From Terriglobia bacterium (GTDB taxonomy: Bacteria > Acidobacteriota > UBA6911), in contig JAIQGI010000030.1 of the NCBI GenBank assembly GCA_020072565.1, positions 1-64,000 on the forward strand: a stretch of 64,000 bases of DNA, read 5' to 3'. A model generated the notes under the pieces. The model worked only from the letters and a program-made list of their open reading frames with translations, was not told where the DNA came from and did not search any database. This document shows, piece after piece, positions 34,703-42,535 of this stretch. Made by a program: the position numbers and the translations under genes. Position 1 is the first letter of the stretch; every line of letters begins with the position of its first letter.

Positions 34703-36835
34703 ATGAACCAGGACAAACCCGTCAGGGTGGAAAATCACACCCGCGGAACCAAGCTGCCTCACCGCCTGGGTGAGTTGATTCACAAGCTGCTGTTTTTCAC
34801 CCACCGGGGCCTCACCCGCACAGATTTCCTCTGCCTGGCTGCGGAGATCCTCCTCGATTTTTCAGGCTGCGACATTGTTGAAATCAGGATTGCTGAAAAC
34901 GGCAAGAACTACCGCTGCATCAACTGGATTGGACCGGAGGGCGGCATTCATCGTGACCGCCATTATCCCCGGTCCGGCGAGGAAGGAGGCCCGGCATCGG
35001 CAAGCGTGCCTGGCCCGATTCCGGAGGCCATGCTCGAAGCGGTACTGGATGGGCGCTTCACCGCCGCCGCCCCTTTCCTGACACGTGCCGGCAGCTTCTG
35101 GACGGGCGACTCGTCCCGGCCCATCCTGCTGCGGCATAAAGAAGGAGGAAGGGCTGCCGACTCCCACAGCGTCGTGATTGGCGGCGAATTTCGCTCGCTG
35201 GCACTGATTCCCTTCCCTGTGGGTGATCGCACCCGAGGGGTCCTGCACCTGAGCAGCCGCCGCCTCGACTTCTTCACCAAGAGCGACATCCAGTTTCACG
35301 AGGCGGTCGCAGAAACGCTCGGGGTCGCGTTGGCCCATCAAGCCGCACAATGGGCCTTGCGCGAACGGATCAAGGAAATCACGTGTCTCTACGGAGTAGC
35401 TAAGGCGACTCAAGATCCGGGCCGATCTGTGGACGATCTTCTCAGGGAAGTTGTCGAGCTCCTTCCCCCCGGGTGGCAGTATCCGGACATTACGTGTGCG
35501 CGCATCACCTTCGACGGCCGCTTGTTTGCTACGGCCGGATTCCGGGACCTTCCCTGGAGACAGAGCGCCGACGTTATCGTCAGCGGCGTGCGCCGCGGCA
35601 GCATAGAAGTCGCTTATCTGGAGGAGAGGCCGCCGGCCGACGAGGGACCCTTTTTGAGAGAAGAGCGCAATCTGATTAATGGAGTGGCGGAAACGCTCGG
35701 TGTAACGCTCGCGTTCCAGGGAGCCCAATGGGCCCTTCGGGAACGCGTCAAAGAGCTGACCTGCCTTTACGCCATTGCCGCGCTGGCACAGCGTCCCGAG
35801 ATCCCCCTCCCCCGGCTGCTGCGGGAGATCGCATCCCTTCTGCCCCCGGCGTTCCAATATCCGGAGATCACACAGGCGCGAATTGTCATAGATGAGGAGT
35901 CTCATGCAACGCCCGGCTTCAGGGAGGATGGCGCCGCCCTTGCCGGCGAGATCTTCATCGGCGAACAGTACCGGGGAAGAGTCCAGGTCGTTTATACTGA
36001 CGTTTGCCCCCAGGCGGACGAGGGCCCTTTCCTGAAGGAGGAACGCAGCCTTATTGATGAAGTCGCCATACAGACGGGTTTGATCCTGGAACGCCGGGAG
36101 AACGAGGAGGAAAAGAACCGGCTCCAGGAGCAGCTTCGCCATGCGGACCGCCTGGCAACAATTGGCCAGTTGGCCGCCGGCGCCGCGCACGAGTTAAACG
36201 AGCCGCTCGGGAGCGTGCTGGGCTTCGCGCAGCTTGCGAAGGACTGCCCTGGCATGCCCGCTCAGGCCGAGCAGGATCTTGACAAGATCGTCAACGCAGC
36301 CCTGCATGCCCGCGAAGTCATCAAGAAGCTGATGATTTTTTCCCGGCAGATGCCGACGCGCACAGCACCCTGCAACCTCAACAACCTTGTGCGCGACGGT
36401 CTTCTCTTCCTGGAATCGCGCTGCGTCCGGGAGGGGATCAGTCTGGTGCGCCGGTTGCAGGATGACCTCCCGGAGATCATCGCGGATTCCTCGCAGCTGC
36501 ATCAGGTATTGGTTAACCTCGTCGTAAACGCCATCCAGGCGATGCCACGCGGAGGAACTCTGACCATCACAACGCGCGCTCAAGGCGATCATGTTCAGCT
36601 GGAGGTGGAAGATACGGGTATCGGCATGAGCGCCGAGGTCCTGAAGCAGCTCTTTATCCCGTTCTTCACCACCAAAGGCATCGGCCAGGGTACCGGTCTC
36701 GGGCTGTCGGTGGTCCATGGAATCGTGACCTCGCATAGCGGGAAGATTCACGTGGAGAGCCAGGTCGGCCAGGGGTCGCGGTTCCTGGTCACCCTTCCCG
36801 TGAGCGCTGCTTCAAATCCCAAGGAGAACAACTGA
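34703..36835 (+). CDS. GAF-type sensor histidine kinase with duplicated sensor domain
   Basis: Soluble sensor kinase of 710 residues with no membrane segment. Three GAF-like regions precede the kinase core. The second (about 226-345) and third (about 350-465) are tandem copies: both begin ALRER-KE-TCLY, both carry LLP-x-x-x-QYP-IT-AR and both end ADEGPFL-EER. The kinase core has the H-box AAHELNEPLGSVLGF (His496), the N-box VLVNLVVNAIQAM, and DTGIGM and GTGLGLSVVHGI. Its stop codon is one base before the next ATG, so it is the evident partner of the following NtrC-type regulator. Signal inferred to be cytoplasmic, perhaps nitrogen or redox state. Confidence 0.93.
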   Translation: MNQDKPVRVENHTRGTKLPHRLGELIHKLLFFTHRGLTRTDFLCLAAEILLDFSGCDIVEIRIAENGKNYRCINWIGPEGGIHRDRHYPRSGEEGGPASASVPGPIPEAMLEAVLDGRFTAAAPFLTRAGSFWTGDSSRPILLRHKEGGRAADSHSVVIGGEFRSLALIPFPVGDRTRGVLHLSSRRLDFFTKSDIQFHEAVAETLGVALAHQAAQWALRERIKEITCLYGVAKATQDPGRSVDDLLREVVELLPPGWQYPDITCARITFDGRLFATAGFRDLPWRQSADVIVSGVRRGSIEVAYLEERPPADEGPFLREERNLINGVAETLGVTLAFQGAQWALRERVKELTCLYAIAALAQRPEIPLPRLLREIASLLPPAFQYPEITQARIVIDEESHATPGFREDGAALAGEIFIGEQYRGRVQVVYTDVCPQADEGPFLKEERSLIDEVAIQTGLILERRENEEEKNRLQEQLRHADRLATIGQLAAGAAHELNEPLGSVLGFAQLAKDCPGMPAQAEQDLDKIVNAALHAREVIKKLMIFSRQMPTRTAPCNLNNLVRDGLLFLESRCVREGISLVRRLQDDLPEIIADSSQLHQVLVNLVVNAIQAMPRGGTLTITTRAQGDHVQLEVEDTGIGMSAEVLKQLFIPFFTTKGIGQGTGLGLSVVHGIVTSHSGKIHVESQVGQGSRFLVTLPVSAASNPKENN

Positions 36836-36836
36836 T

Positions 36837-38186
36837 ATGGCAGCCTCCCCTGCGAAAGAACGTCTCCTCGTCGTCGACGATGCTCTCGACACCAGGGAGG
36901 TACTCCAGAGGAATCTGGGTTCGCAAGGATATCAAGTCTTCACCGCGGCCAACGTGGCCGAGGCAGTGCAGATCCTCGATTCCCTGGCCGTCGATCTCGT
37001 CATCACGGATTTAAAGATGCCGGGAGCCTCCGGGCTGGACTTGGTACGACACGTCAGGGAAAACCTCAAGGACACCGAGGTCATGATGATCACCGGTTAT
37101 CCCACTATTGAGGGGGCGGTCACGGCGGTCAAGAGCGGCGCCGAAGACTATCTGTCCAAGCCCTTTACGCAGGAGGAGCTGCTTTTGACCGTGCGGCGGG
37201 CTCTGGACAAGCTTCACGTCAGGCGCCTGGCGCGGGACACGGGAGAACAGGCCGCTCCTTCCTCGGGGCTGATCGGAAAGTCGGAGCCGATGCGCAAAGT
37301 GTCCGATTCCATTCTTAAGGCCGCCGGCACTACGGCGACCATTCTGATCACGGGCGAAAGCGGTACCGGCAAGGAGCTTGTGGCGCGGGCCATCCATTAC
37401 CGCAGCTCCAGGGCCGCATCACCCTTCGTGGCTGTAAATTGCGGAGGTATCCCTCAGGAACTTCTCGAGAGCGAACTGTTCGGACATCTAAAGGGTGCAT
37501 TTACCGGCGCCATCGAAACGCGCGCCGGCTTTTTCCAAACCGCCGAGGGGGGCACGATCTTTCTCGACGAAATCAGCGAAATGCCCCTCCCCATGCAGGT
37601 GAAACTGTTGCGCGTGCTCCAGGACCGGGAGGTGCGCATGGTCGGCTCGACGCGTGCGAAGACGGTCGATGTGCGGATTCTAGCCGCGACCAATAAGGAT
37701 CTGGCCGGGCTTGTAGGCAAGGGGGTCTTCCGCGAAGACCTCTTCTATCGCATCAACGTCATCACGATTGCCCTTCCCCCACTGCGGTCCCGGGGTGACG
37801 ACGTTCTGATCCTTACCCAACATTTTGTCAAAAAGTTCTCGCAAGAATTCGGAAAGCCTGTCCAGCAGATCTCGGAGCGTGCTTTAAATGTTCTGAAAAA
37901 CTACCTGTGGCCCGGAAACGTGCGCGAGTTGGAGAACATTATTCAACGTCTCGTCGTCATGACCGATGGCGACATCATCGATGTTCCCGATCTCCCCCCG
38001 CTGATGCGCTTCTCCGCCCTGCGTGAGGTCGGGCTCAGGCGCACCCTTGCGGAGGTGGAAGCAGAGTACGTACAGAATGTTCTTTCCTCAGTCGGTGGCA
38101 ATAAGAGCCGCGCCGCCGAAATCCTGGGAATCGACCGCAAGACGCTGCGCAAGAGGCTGCAGGAGTCCGCAAGAAATTCTCAATAA
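36837..38186 (+). CDS. NtrC-family sigma-54-dependent response regulator
   Basis: 449 residues: a receiver domain with phospho-acceptor Asp58 (VITDLKMPG), a central AAA+ domain with Walker A GESGTGKE, the sigma-54 contact loop [13 protein letters not shown], Walker [10 protein letters not shown] and the R-finger region, and a C-terminal Fis-type helix-turn-helix ([22 protein letters not shown]). It starts one base after the kinase stop codon with an AAGGAG site. A strong -24/-12 promoter about 400 bases downstream is the obvious candidate target. Whether it acts on gdhA as well cannot be told. Confidence 0.95.
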   Translation: MAASPAKERLLVVDDALDTREVLQRNLGSQGYQVFTAANVAEAVQILDSLAVDLVITDLKMPGASGLDLVRHVRENLKDTEVMMITGYPTIEGAVTAVKSGAEDYLSKPFTQEELLLTVRRALDKLHVRRLARDTGEQAAPSSGLIGKSEPMRKVSDSILKAAGTTATILITGESGTGKELVARAIHYRSSRAASPFVAVNCGGIPQELLESELFGHLKGAFTGAIETRAGFFQTAEGGTIFLDEISEMPLPMQVKLLRVLQDREVRMVGSTRAKTVDVRILAATNKDLAGLVGKGVFREDLFYRINVITIALPPLRSRGDDVLILTQHFVKKFSQEFGKPVQQISERALNVLKNYLWPGNVRELENIIQRLVVMTDGDIIDVPDLPPLMRFSALREVGLRRTLAEVEAEYVQNVLSSVGGNKSRAAEILGIDRKTLRKRLQESARNSQ

Positions 38187-38683
38187 ACATTGCCATCTGC
38201 GCAAAGAATCTCTGCGCAAAGGGCGCAGAGATCGCAGAGACCACAAACCAATGGTCGTTGACTTGGGAGGATTCTCTCCGCAGTGGCCGGATTTTCCCGG
38301 GTAATGCAGTCACCGGTCAGAAGACCACCCGGTTCGTCTTCATGCCTCCTCGCAGCAGTCTTTCCCAGGCATTAATTGGCATACCTGAATCCTAAATATT
38401 CGATCGCAGATGAGGATTTCCTTCCTTCTGGTCCAATTATCCCCACTTTTTTCCCATAATTCCACCGCCCTTGAGTGTGATACTCTGCCCCGCACTCAGC
38501 GTCGATGGCAGATCTAAACAGCTAATATCGCTTACGTTTCTCGTGACTACAACTGGGGCGACCGAAACCTCCGAACCATTGTGGCACAGGTGTTGCGTAG
38601 AAGAGACTAGTAGAAATGTAGATTCAGCAACGGTTTTTTTGTACATCATAACTCTAATGCCGCTTGCGGCTCGGAATCCAGGG
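38187..38683. other. Intergenic region with repeat copy and sigma-54 promoter
   Basis: About 500 bases. Positions 38196-38245 hold a copy of the dispersed repeat (CTCTGCGCAAAGGGCGCAGAG). The sigma-54 promoter lies at 38582-38596. I searched by eye for paired enhancer sites between 38300 and 38560 and saw no convincing palindrome. A short minus-strand ORF at 38437-38649 has no protein character. Confidence 0.5.
38582..38596 (+). promoter_or_regulatory. Sigma-54 (-24/-12) promoter
   Basis: TGGCACAGGTGTTGC matches the sigma-54 consensus TGGCAC-N5-TTGC at every fixed position, with the required 10 bases between GG and GC. Transcription should start near 38608. It lies between an NtrC-type activator gene and the NuoE/NuoF/HoxU/GltB-like operon, on the strand of that operon. 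Confidence 0.8.
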
Positions 38684-38965
38684 ATGTTGAAATCTCCGGG
38701 TGGGGAGCTGAGGTGCTTGTGCTTGACGTGCTCGAAGGCCGCTATTTGCGCCCTGCCGAGGGTATCAGAACTACCGATCTTGGAATGCGGGACCTATCGG
38801 GCTTCGACACAGATTCGGGCTCCGGCATCCGGCTCGCCGAAGAGGCAGGACCGCTCCAAGGAAGAAGGGGAGTTCAGGGGACTGTGTGCCGATTGCGAAC
38901 TCCGCAATGACTGCACTTTCTCCAGGCCCGAGAGCGGGGTATGGCACTGCGAGCACTACCGTTGA
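38684..38965 (+). CDS. Small Cys-rich protein at the head of the redox operon
   Basis: 93 residues with two copies of one motif: LCLTCSKAAICALPRVSELP with CGTY, and GLCADCELRNDCTFSRPESG with WHCEHYR at the C terminus. Each unit is Cx2Cx5C, a spacer of about 10-12 residues, then C with an aromatic, as in the protein at 29491-29778. It is probably zinc- or iron-sulfur-binding. It begins about 76 bases after the predicted sigma-54 start point and ends about 50 bases before the NuoE-like gene, so it is the likely first gene of that transcript. The ATG with GGAATCCAGGG before it is the best start; the open frame extends farther up. Confidence 0.65.
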   Translation: MLKSPGGELRCLCLTCSKAAICALPRVSELPILECGTYRASTQIRAPASGSPKRQDRSKEEGEFRGLCADCELRNDCTFSRPESGVWHCEHYR

Positions 38966-39016
38966 TTCAGGCAAGCCCGGTCATTATGAGGATTCGGCTT
39001 CTGGAAGGCGGATGTC

Positions 39017-39865
39017 ATGAAAACACAGGAAATTCAGGCCATTATCGAGAAACACAGCGGGCAGCGTGGTGAGCTCATCGCGATCCTTGAAGATATCCAG
39101 TCCAAGTACAGTTATCTTCCCGAACCAGCCCTGAAAGCCGTAGCGGAGCAGACGGGCCGATCTCTGGTCGACATCTATGGCGTCGCTACCTTCTATCGAT
39201 GGTTCAGCCTCAAACCACGCGGCCGGCATCTGTGCTCCGTTTGTCTCGGGACGGCCTGTCACGTCCGCGGCGGGCCGGTCATTGCCGAGGAATTCGGACG
39301 TGAATTGGGAATCAAGACAGGCGAGAACACCTCGGATGGGGAGTTTACTCTGGAGACCGTGAACTGCCTGGGGGCGTGCGCACTTGGGCCGATTGTGGTG
39401 GTCGACGGTCATTATTTCTCCAACGTAAGTCCCATCCGGGTCAAAGAAATTGTCGGCCAGACCCGGGAGGGGCTCGATAAAGTCGACATCAAAACGGACC
39501 AGCGGGTGTTCCCCATCGAGGTCAGCTGCGCACGCTGCAACCACAGCCTCACCGACTCGAACAACCTATTGGACGGCATCCCCGCCATTCGGGTGACAGC
39601 TGCTTACGAACATACTCATGGCTGGCTTTTTCTGTCCTCCTTGTATGGAAGCTACAGCACCCAGTCTGAACACGAAATCCCGATGGATATGACGGTGAAC
39701 TTCTTCTGCCCGCACTGCCACGCCGAACTCTCCGGAGGGACACCGTGCACGGAGTGCAGTGCTCCAATGGTTCCCATGATTGTGCGCGGCGGCGGGATTC
39801 TGCAGATCTGCTCGCGTCGAGGTTGCCGGGCCCACAGGCTTGATTTTGACGGGATGAATCTATGA
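39017..39865 (+). CDS. NuoE-like [2Fe-2S] protein with zinc-ribbon extension
   Basis: Residues 1-160 match the 24-kDa NuoE/HymA/HndA family: an N-terminal helical bundle (LIAILEDIQSKYSYLPE) and a thioredoxin-like [2Fe-2S] domain with CSVCLGTACHV and CLGACALGPIVVVDG. Residues 160-282 are an unusual extension with four Cys pairs (CARC, CPHC, CTEC and CSRRGC), probably one or two zinc ribbons. Family members usually stop near residue 160-170. It should pass electrons with the NuoF-like subunit encoded next. ATG with a GGAAGG site 8 bases away. Confidence 0.88.
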   Translation: MKTQEIQAIIEKHSGQRGELIAILEDIQSKYSYLPEPALKAVAEQTGRSLVDIYGVATFYRWFSLKPRGRHLCSVCLGTACHVRGGPVIAEEFGRELGIKTGENTSDGEFTLETVNCLGACALGPIVVVDGHYFSNVSPIRVKEIVGQTREGLDKVDIKTDQRVFPIEVSCARCNHSLTDSNNLLDGIPAIRVTAAYEHTHGWLFLSSLYGSYSTQSEHEIPMDMTVNFFCPHCHAELSGGTPCTECSAPMVPMIVRGGGILQICSRRGCRAHRLDFDGMNL

Positions 39866-39937
39866 TCCCGCGCTCAAACCGGCCTTCAGATGGGGACCAA
39901 TGATCTACCTTCAGGCGGAAAGGGAAGGAACGCGTCC

Positions 39938-41815
39938 ATGGAAAAACTCAAGTCGATAGACGATCTCAGGAGCCTGCAAAGCCGGCTGGTCGCCAGCACG
40001 GATCTCCATAAACCAACGATTGTCATCTCTGCGGGCACTTGCGGTCAAGCCAGCGGCGCCAACGATCTCATTCGCATCACCAAGCGTCAGTTGCTCTACA
40101 AGGGTCTCACGGACAGGATCCGGTTGCGGATCACCGGGTGTCACGGATATTGCCAGGCTGAGCCGTCGGTTCTGGTTGAGCCCAAAGGGATCTTCTATCC
40201 GAGAATCAGCCCGGAGGACATGGAACGTATTGTCGATGCCACGGCTTCCGATGAGCCGGTCGAACGCCTGCTCTGGAAGGATCCCAACACGCGCAAGCGA
40301 ATCAGCACGCAAAGCGACATCCCCTTCTTCAAGAGCCAGAAGCGTACGATTCTCGCGCGCAACGAAAAGATCGATCCGATTCGCATTTACAGCTACATCC
40401 AGGACGCGGGCTATTCGGCGCTGGCGAAAGCTCTCGAGCAACGCGACCCTCAGGCGCTGATCGCGGAAATCAAAGCCTCGGGGCTCCGCGGACGTGGAGG
40501 CGCAGGGTTCCCCACGGGAATCAAGTGGGAACTCCTGGCAAAACAGAACAACGGGAGAGGAAAGGTCCTGGTCTGCAACGCGGACGAAGGCGATCCCGGC
40601 GCCTACATGGACCGCAGCGTACTTGAAGGAAATCCTCACAGCATCCTCGAGGGCATGCTTATCGGCGCCTATGCCACAGGTGCAACGGAGGGGGTGCTCT
40701 ATGTCCGCAATGAGTATCCGCTGGCGATCAAGCATCTGATCATCGCCCTGCGCCAGGCAGAGGAACTGGGACTTATCGGAGCGGATATCCTTGGAACAGG
40801 ATTCTCGTTCGACGTCAGCCTGGTCAGGGGGGCAGGAGCCTTCGTGTGCGGCGAGGAGACGGCGTTGATGCGGTCCATCGAAGGCAAGATCGGCGAACCG
40901 CGCCAGCGGCCTCCGTATCCCGTGCAAAAGGGGATCGAGGGCAAACCGACCGCCATCAACAATGTGGAAACGTGGGCGAATATCCCCGTCATCGTCAATC
41001 AGGGTGCCGCCGCGTACGCGCTAACCGGGACGCAAAGCAATCACGGCACGAAAATTTTCAGCCTGGTGGGAAAGGTCAAAAACACCGGTCTCGTCGAAGT
41101 ACCCATGGGTATTACGATCGGCGAAATCGTCCACGACATCGGCGGCGGACCTTCCGGGCGTGCCCAGATCAAGGCCGTTCAAACCGGCGGGCCCAGTGGC
41201 GGCTGCATCCCCACCTCGATGTTCGATCTGCCCGTCGACTACGAAAGCTTGAGCGCGGCGGGTTCCATCATGGGATCAGGCGGGATGATCGTCATGGACG
41301 AAAACACCTGCATGGTTGATGTCGCGAAGTACTTCATGAATTTCCTGAAGGATGAGTCGTGCGGGAAGTGCTATGTCTGCCGCAAGGGCACGCAGCGGAT
41401 GTGGGAAATACTCGACGACATTACCAAGGGGAATGGAACGGCCGAGGATCTCGACCTCCTGGAAGAACTCGCGCTCGTGGTCAAGGACGCCTCCATGTGC
41501 GGTTTGGGTCAGACCGCTTCCAATCCCGTGCTCAGCACCCTGCGCTACTTTCGCGAGGAATACCTTGCCCACGTCGAGCGGAAATTCTGTCCGGCGACAG
41601 TCTGCCGCGGTCTGTTCAACTATCGGGTTATCGCCGAGAAGTGCACCGGCTGTGCGCTCTGCGTGAAAGTCTGCCCTACCGGTGCCATTATGGGACCGCG
41701 CAAGGAAGCGCACAACCTGGATCGATCCAAGTGCATCAAGTGCCGGGCATGCTATGACGTGTGCAAGTTCGATGCGATCGCCGGAGATGCCATCATCGTT
41801 GTTCCCGTTTCGTGA
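39938..41815 (+). CDS. NuoF/HndC-like NAD(P)H-binding flavoprotein
   Basis: Diaphorase subunit that takes hydride from NAD(P)H to FMN and on to iron-sulfur clusters. The 625 residues run: a thioredoxin-like [2Fe-2S] domain (GTCGQASGA then GCHGYCQAEP), the FMN/NADH region (GLRGRGGAGFPTGIKWE, CNADEGDPGAYMDRS, GEETALMRSIEGK), the [4Fe-4S] site ESCGKCYVCRKGTQRM and a C-terminal 2[4Fe-4S] ferredoxin (CTGCALCVKVCPTGAI, CIKCRACYDVCKFDAI). This layout matches HndC/HymB-type subunits of hydrogenases and formate dehydrogenases, not the complex I subunit. The ATG at 39938 has an AAGGAA site; the open frame starts 16 codons earlier. Confidence 0.92.
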   Translation: MEKLKSIDDLRSLQSRLVASTDLHKPTIVISAGTCGQASGANDLIRITKRQLLYKGLTDRIRLRITGCHGYCQAEPSVLVEPKGIFYPRISPEDMERIVDATASDEPVERLLWKDPNTRKRISTQSDIPFFKSQKRTILARNEKIDPIRIYSYIQDAGYSALAKALEQRDPQALIAEIKASGLRGRGGAGFPTGIKWELLAKQNNGRGKVLVCNADEGDPGAYMDRSVLEGNPHSILEGMLIGAYATGATEGVLYVRNEYPLAIKHLIIALRQAEELGLIGADILGTGFSFDVSLVRGAGAFVCGEETALMRSIEGKIGEPRQRPPYPVQKGIEGKPTAINNVETWANIPVIVNQGAAAYALTGTQSNHGTKIFSLVGKVKNTGLVEVPMGITIGEIVHDIGGGPSGRAQIKAVQTGGPSGGCIPTSMFDLPVDYESLSAAGSIMGSGGMIVMDENTCMVDVAKYFMNFLKDESCGKCYVCRKGTQRMWEILDDITKGNGTAEDLDLLEELALVVKDASMCGLGQTASNPVLSTLRYFREEYLAHVERKFCPATVCRGLFNYRVIAEKCTGCALCVKVCPTGAIMGPRKEAHNLDRSKCIKCRACYDVCKFDAIAGDAIIVVPVS

Positions 41816-41834
41816 TTGACGAGGAGGAAACCGA

Positions 41835-42512
41835 ATGATCAAGCTGAGCCTGAACGGTCTGCCCGTCTCAGTGGAGGAGGGCATGACCCTGCTGGAAGCT
41901 GCAACCTTTTTTGGCTTCCCGATCCCGACCTTGTGCCACATGGATGGACTCTCCCCCTATGGCGCCTGCAGGTTGTGCCTCGTCGAAATCGGCGAGGGCC
42001 CCAAAGCCAAATTGGTCAGTTCTTGCACCTACCCGGTCGAAGAGGGCCTCAAAGTGCGCACGGCTTCCGCGCGCGTCGTCAAGGCGCGCAAAATGATCCT
42101 GGAACTGCTGCTGGCCTCATGCCCCCAATCCAAGACCATCCAGGATCTGGCTTCGGCTCACCAGGTGCGCCAGCAGCGCTTCAAGCAGGAGCACGAGACT
42201 TGTATCCTCTGCGGGCTCTGCGTGCGCATGTGCCGCGAGCAGATGATGGCGGGGGCCATCGGTTTTCGAGGGCGGGGCAATCATCGCAGTCTGGGTACGC
42301 CCTTCGACATCAAATCCGAAGTTTGCCGGCTGTGCGGCGGTTGCATCCAGGTCTGCCCGGCCTGCCAGCTTCGCTGCACGTACACGGAGCCCGACAAAGC
42401 AATCTGCGGGGGGTGTGCCAACCTCAGCCCGCCCTGCCTCGAGAAGCCGCAATTCAACGATATGATGTGTTTCATGGCGCCTTGTGTCGCCTGTGAAATC
42501 CGGAAAGATTGA
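41835..42512 (+). CDS. HoxU/NuoG N-terminal-like iron-sulfur protein
   Basis: 225 residues. A plant-type [2Fe-2S] domain (CHMDGLSPYGACRLC and a fourth Cys in SSCTYPVEEGL) is followed by two [4Fe-4S] motifs (CILCGLCVRMC and CRLCGGCIQVCPACQLRC). The His-ligated cluster motif normal for NuoG and HoxU is not seen; that place reads ASCPQSKTIQDLA. Extra cysteines near the end (CGGCANLSPPC and CFMAPCVAC) have no counterpart I know. It lies between the diaphorase gene and the GltB-like gene and overlaps the latter's open frame, so it probably bridges the two. Strong GAGGAGGAAACC site. Confidence 0.88.
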   Translation: MIKLSLNGLPVSVEEGMTLLEAATFFGFPIPTLCHMDGLSPYGACRLCLVEIGEGPKAKLVSSCTYPVEEGLKVRTASARVVKARKMILELLLASCPQSKTIQDLASAHQVRQQRFKQEHETCILCGLCVRMCREQMMAGAIGFRGRGNHRSLGTPFDIKSEVCRLCGGCIQVCPACQLRCTYTEPDKAICGGCANLSPPCLEKPQFNDMMCFMAPCVACEIRKD

Positions 42513-42535
42513 AAAGCCCAAAGGAGAAAGCACTC

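Noticed and set aside
34862-36190. 442-aa minus-strand ORF opposite the histidine kinase
   Set aside because: Shadow of a kinase with clear catalytic boxes.
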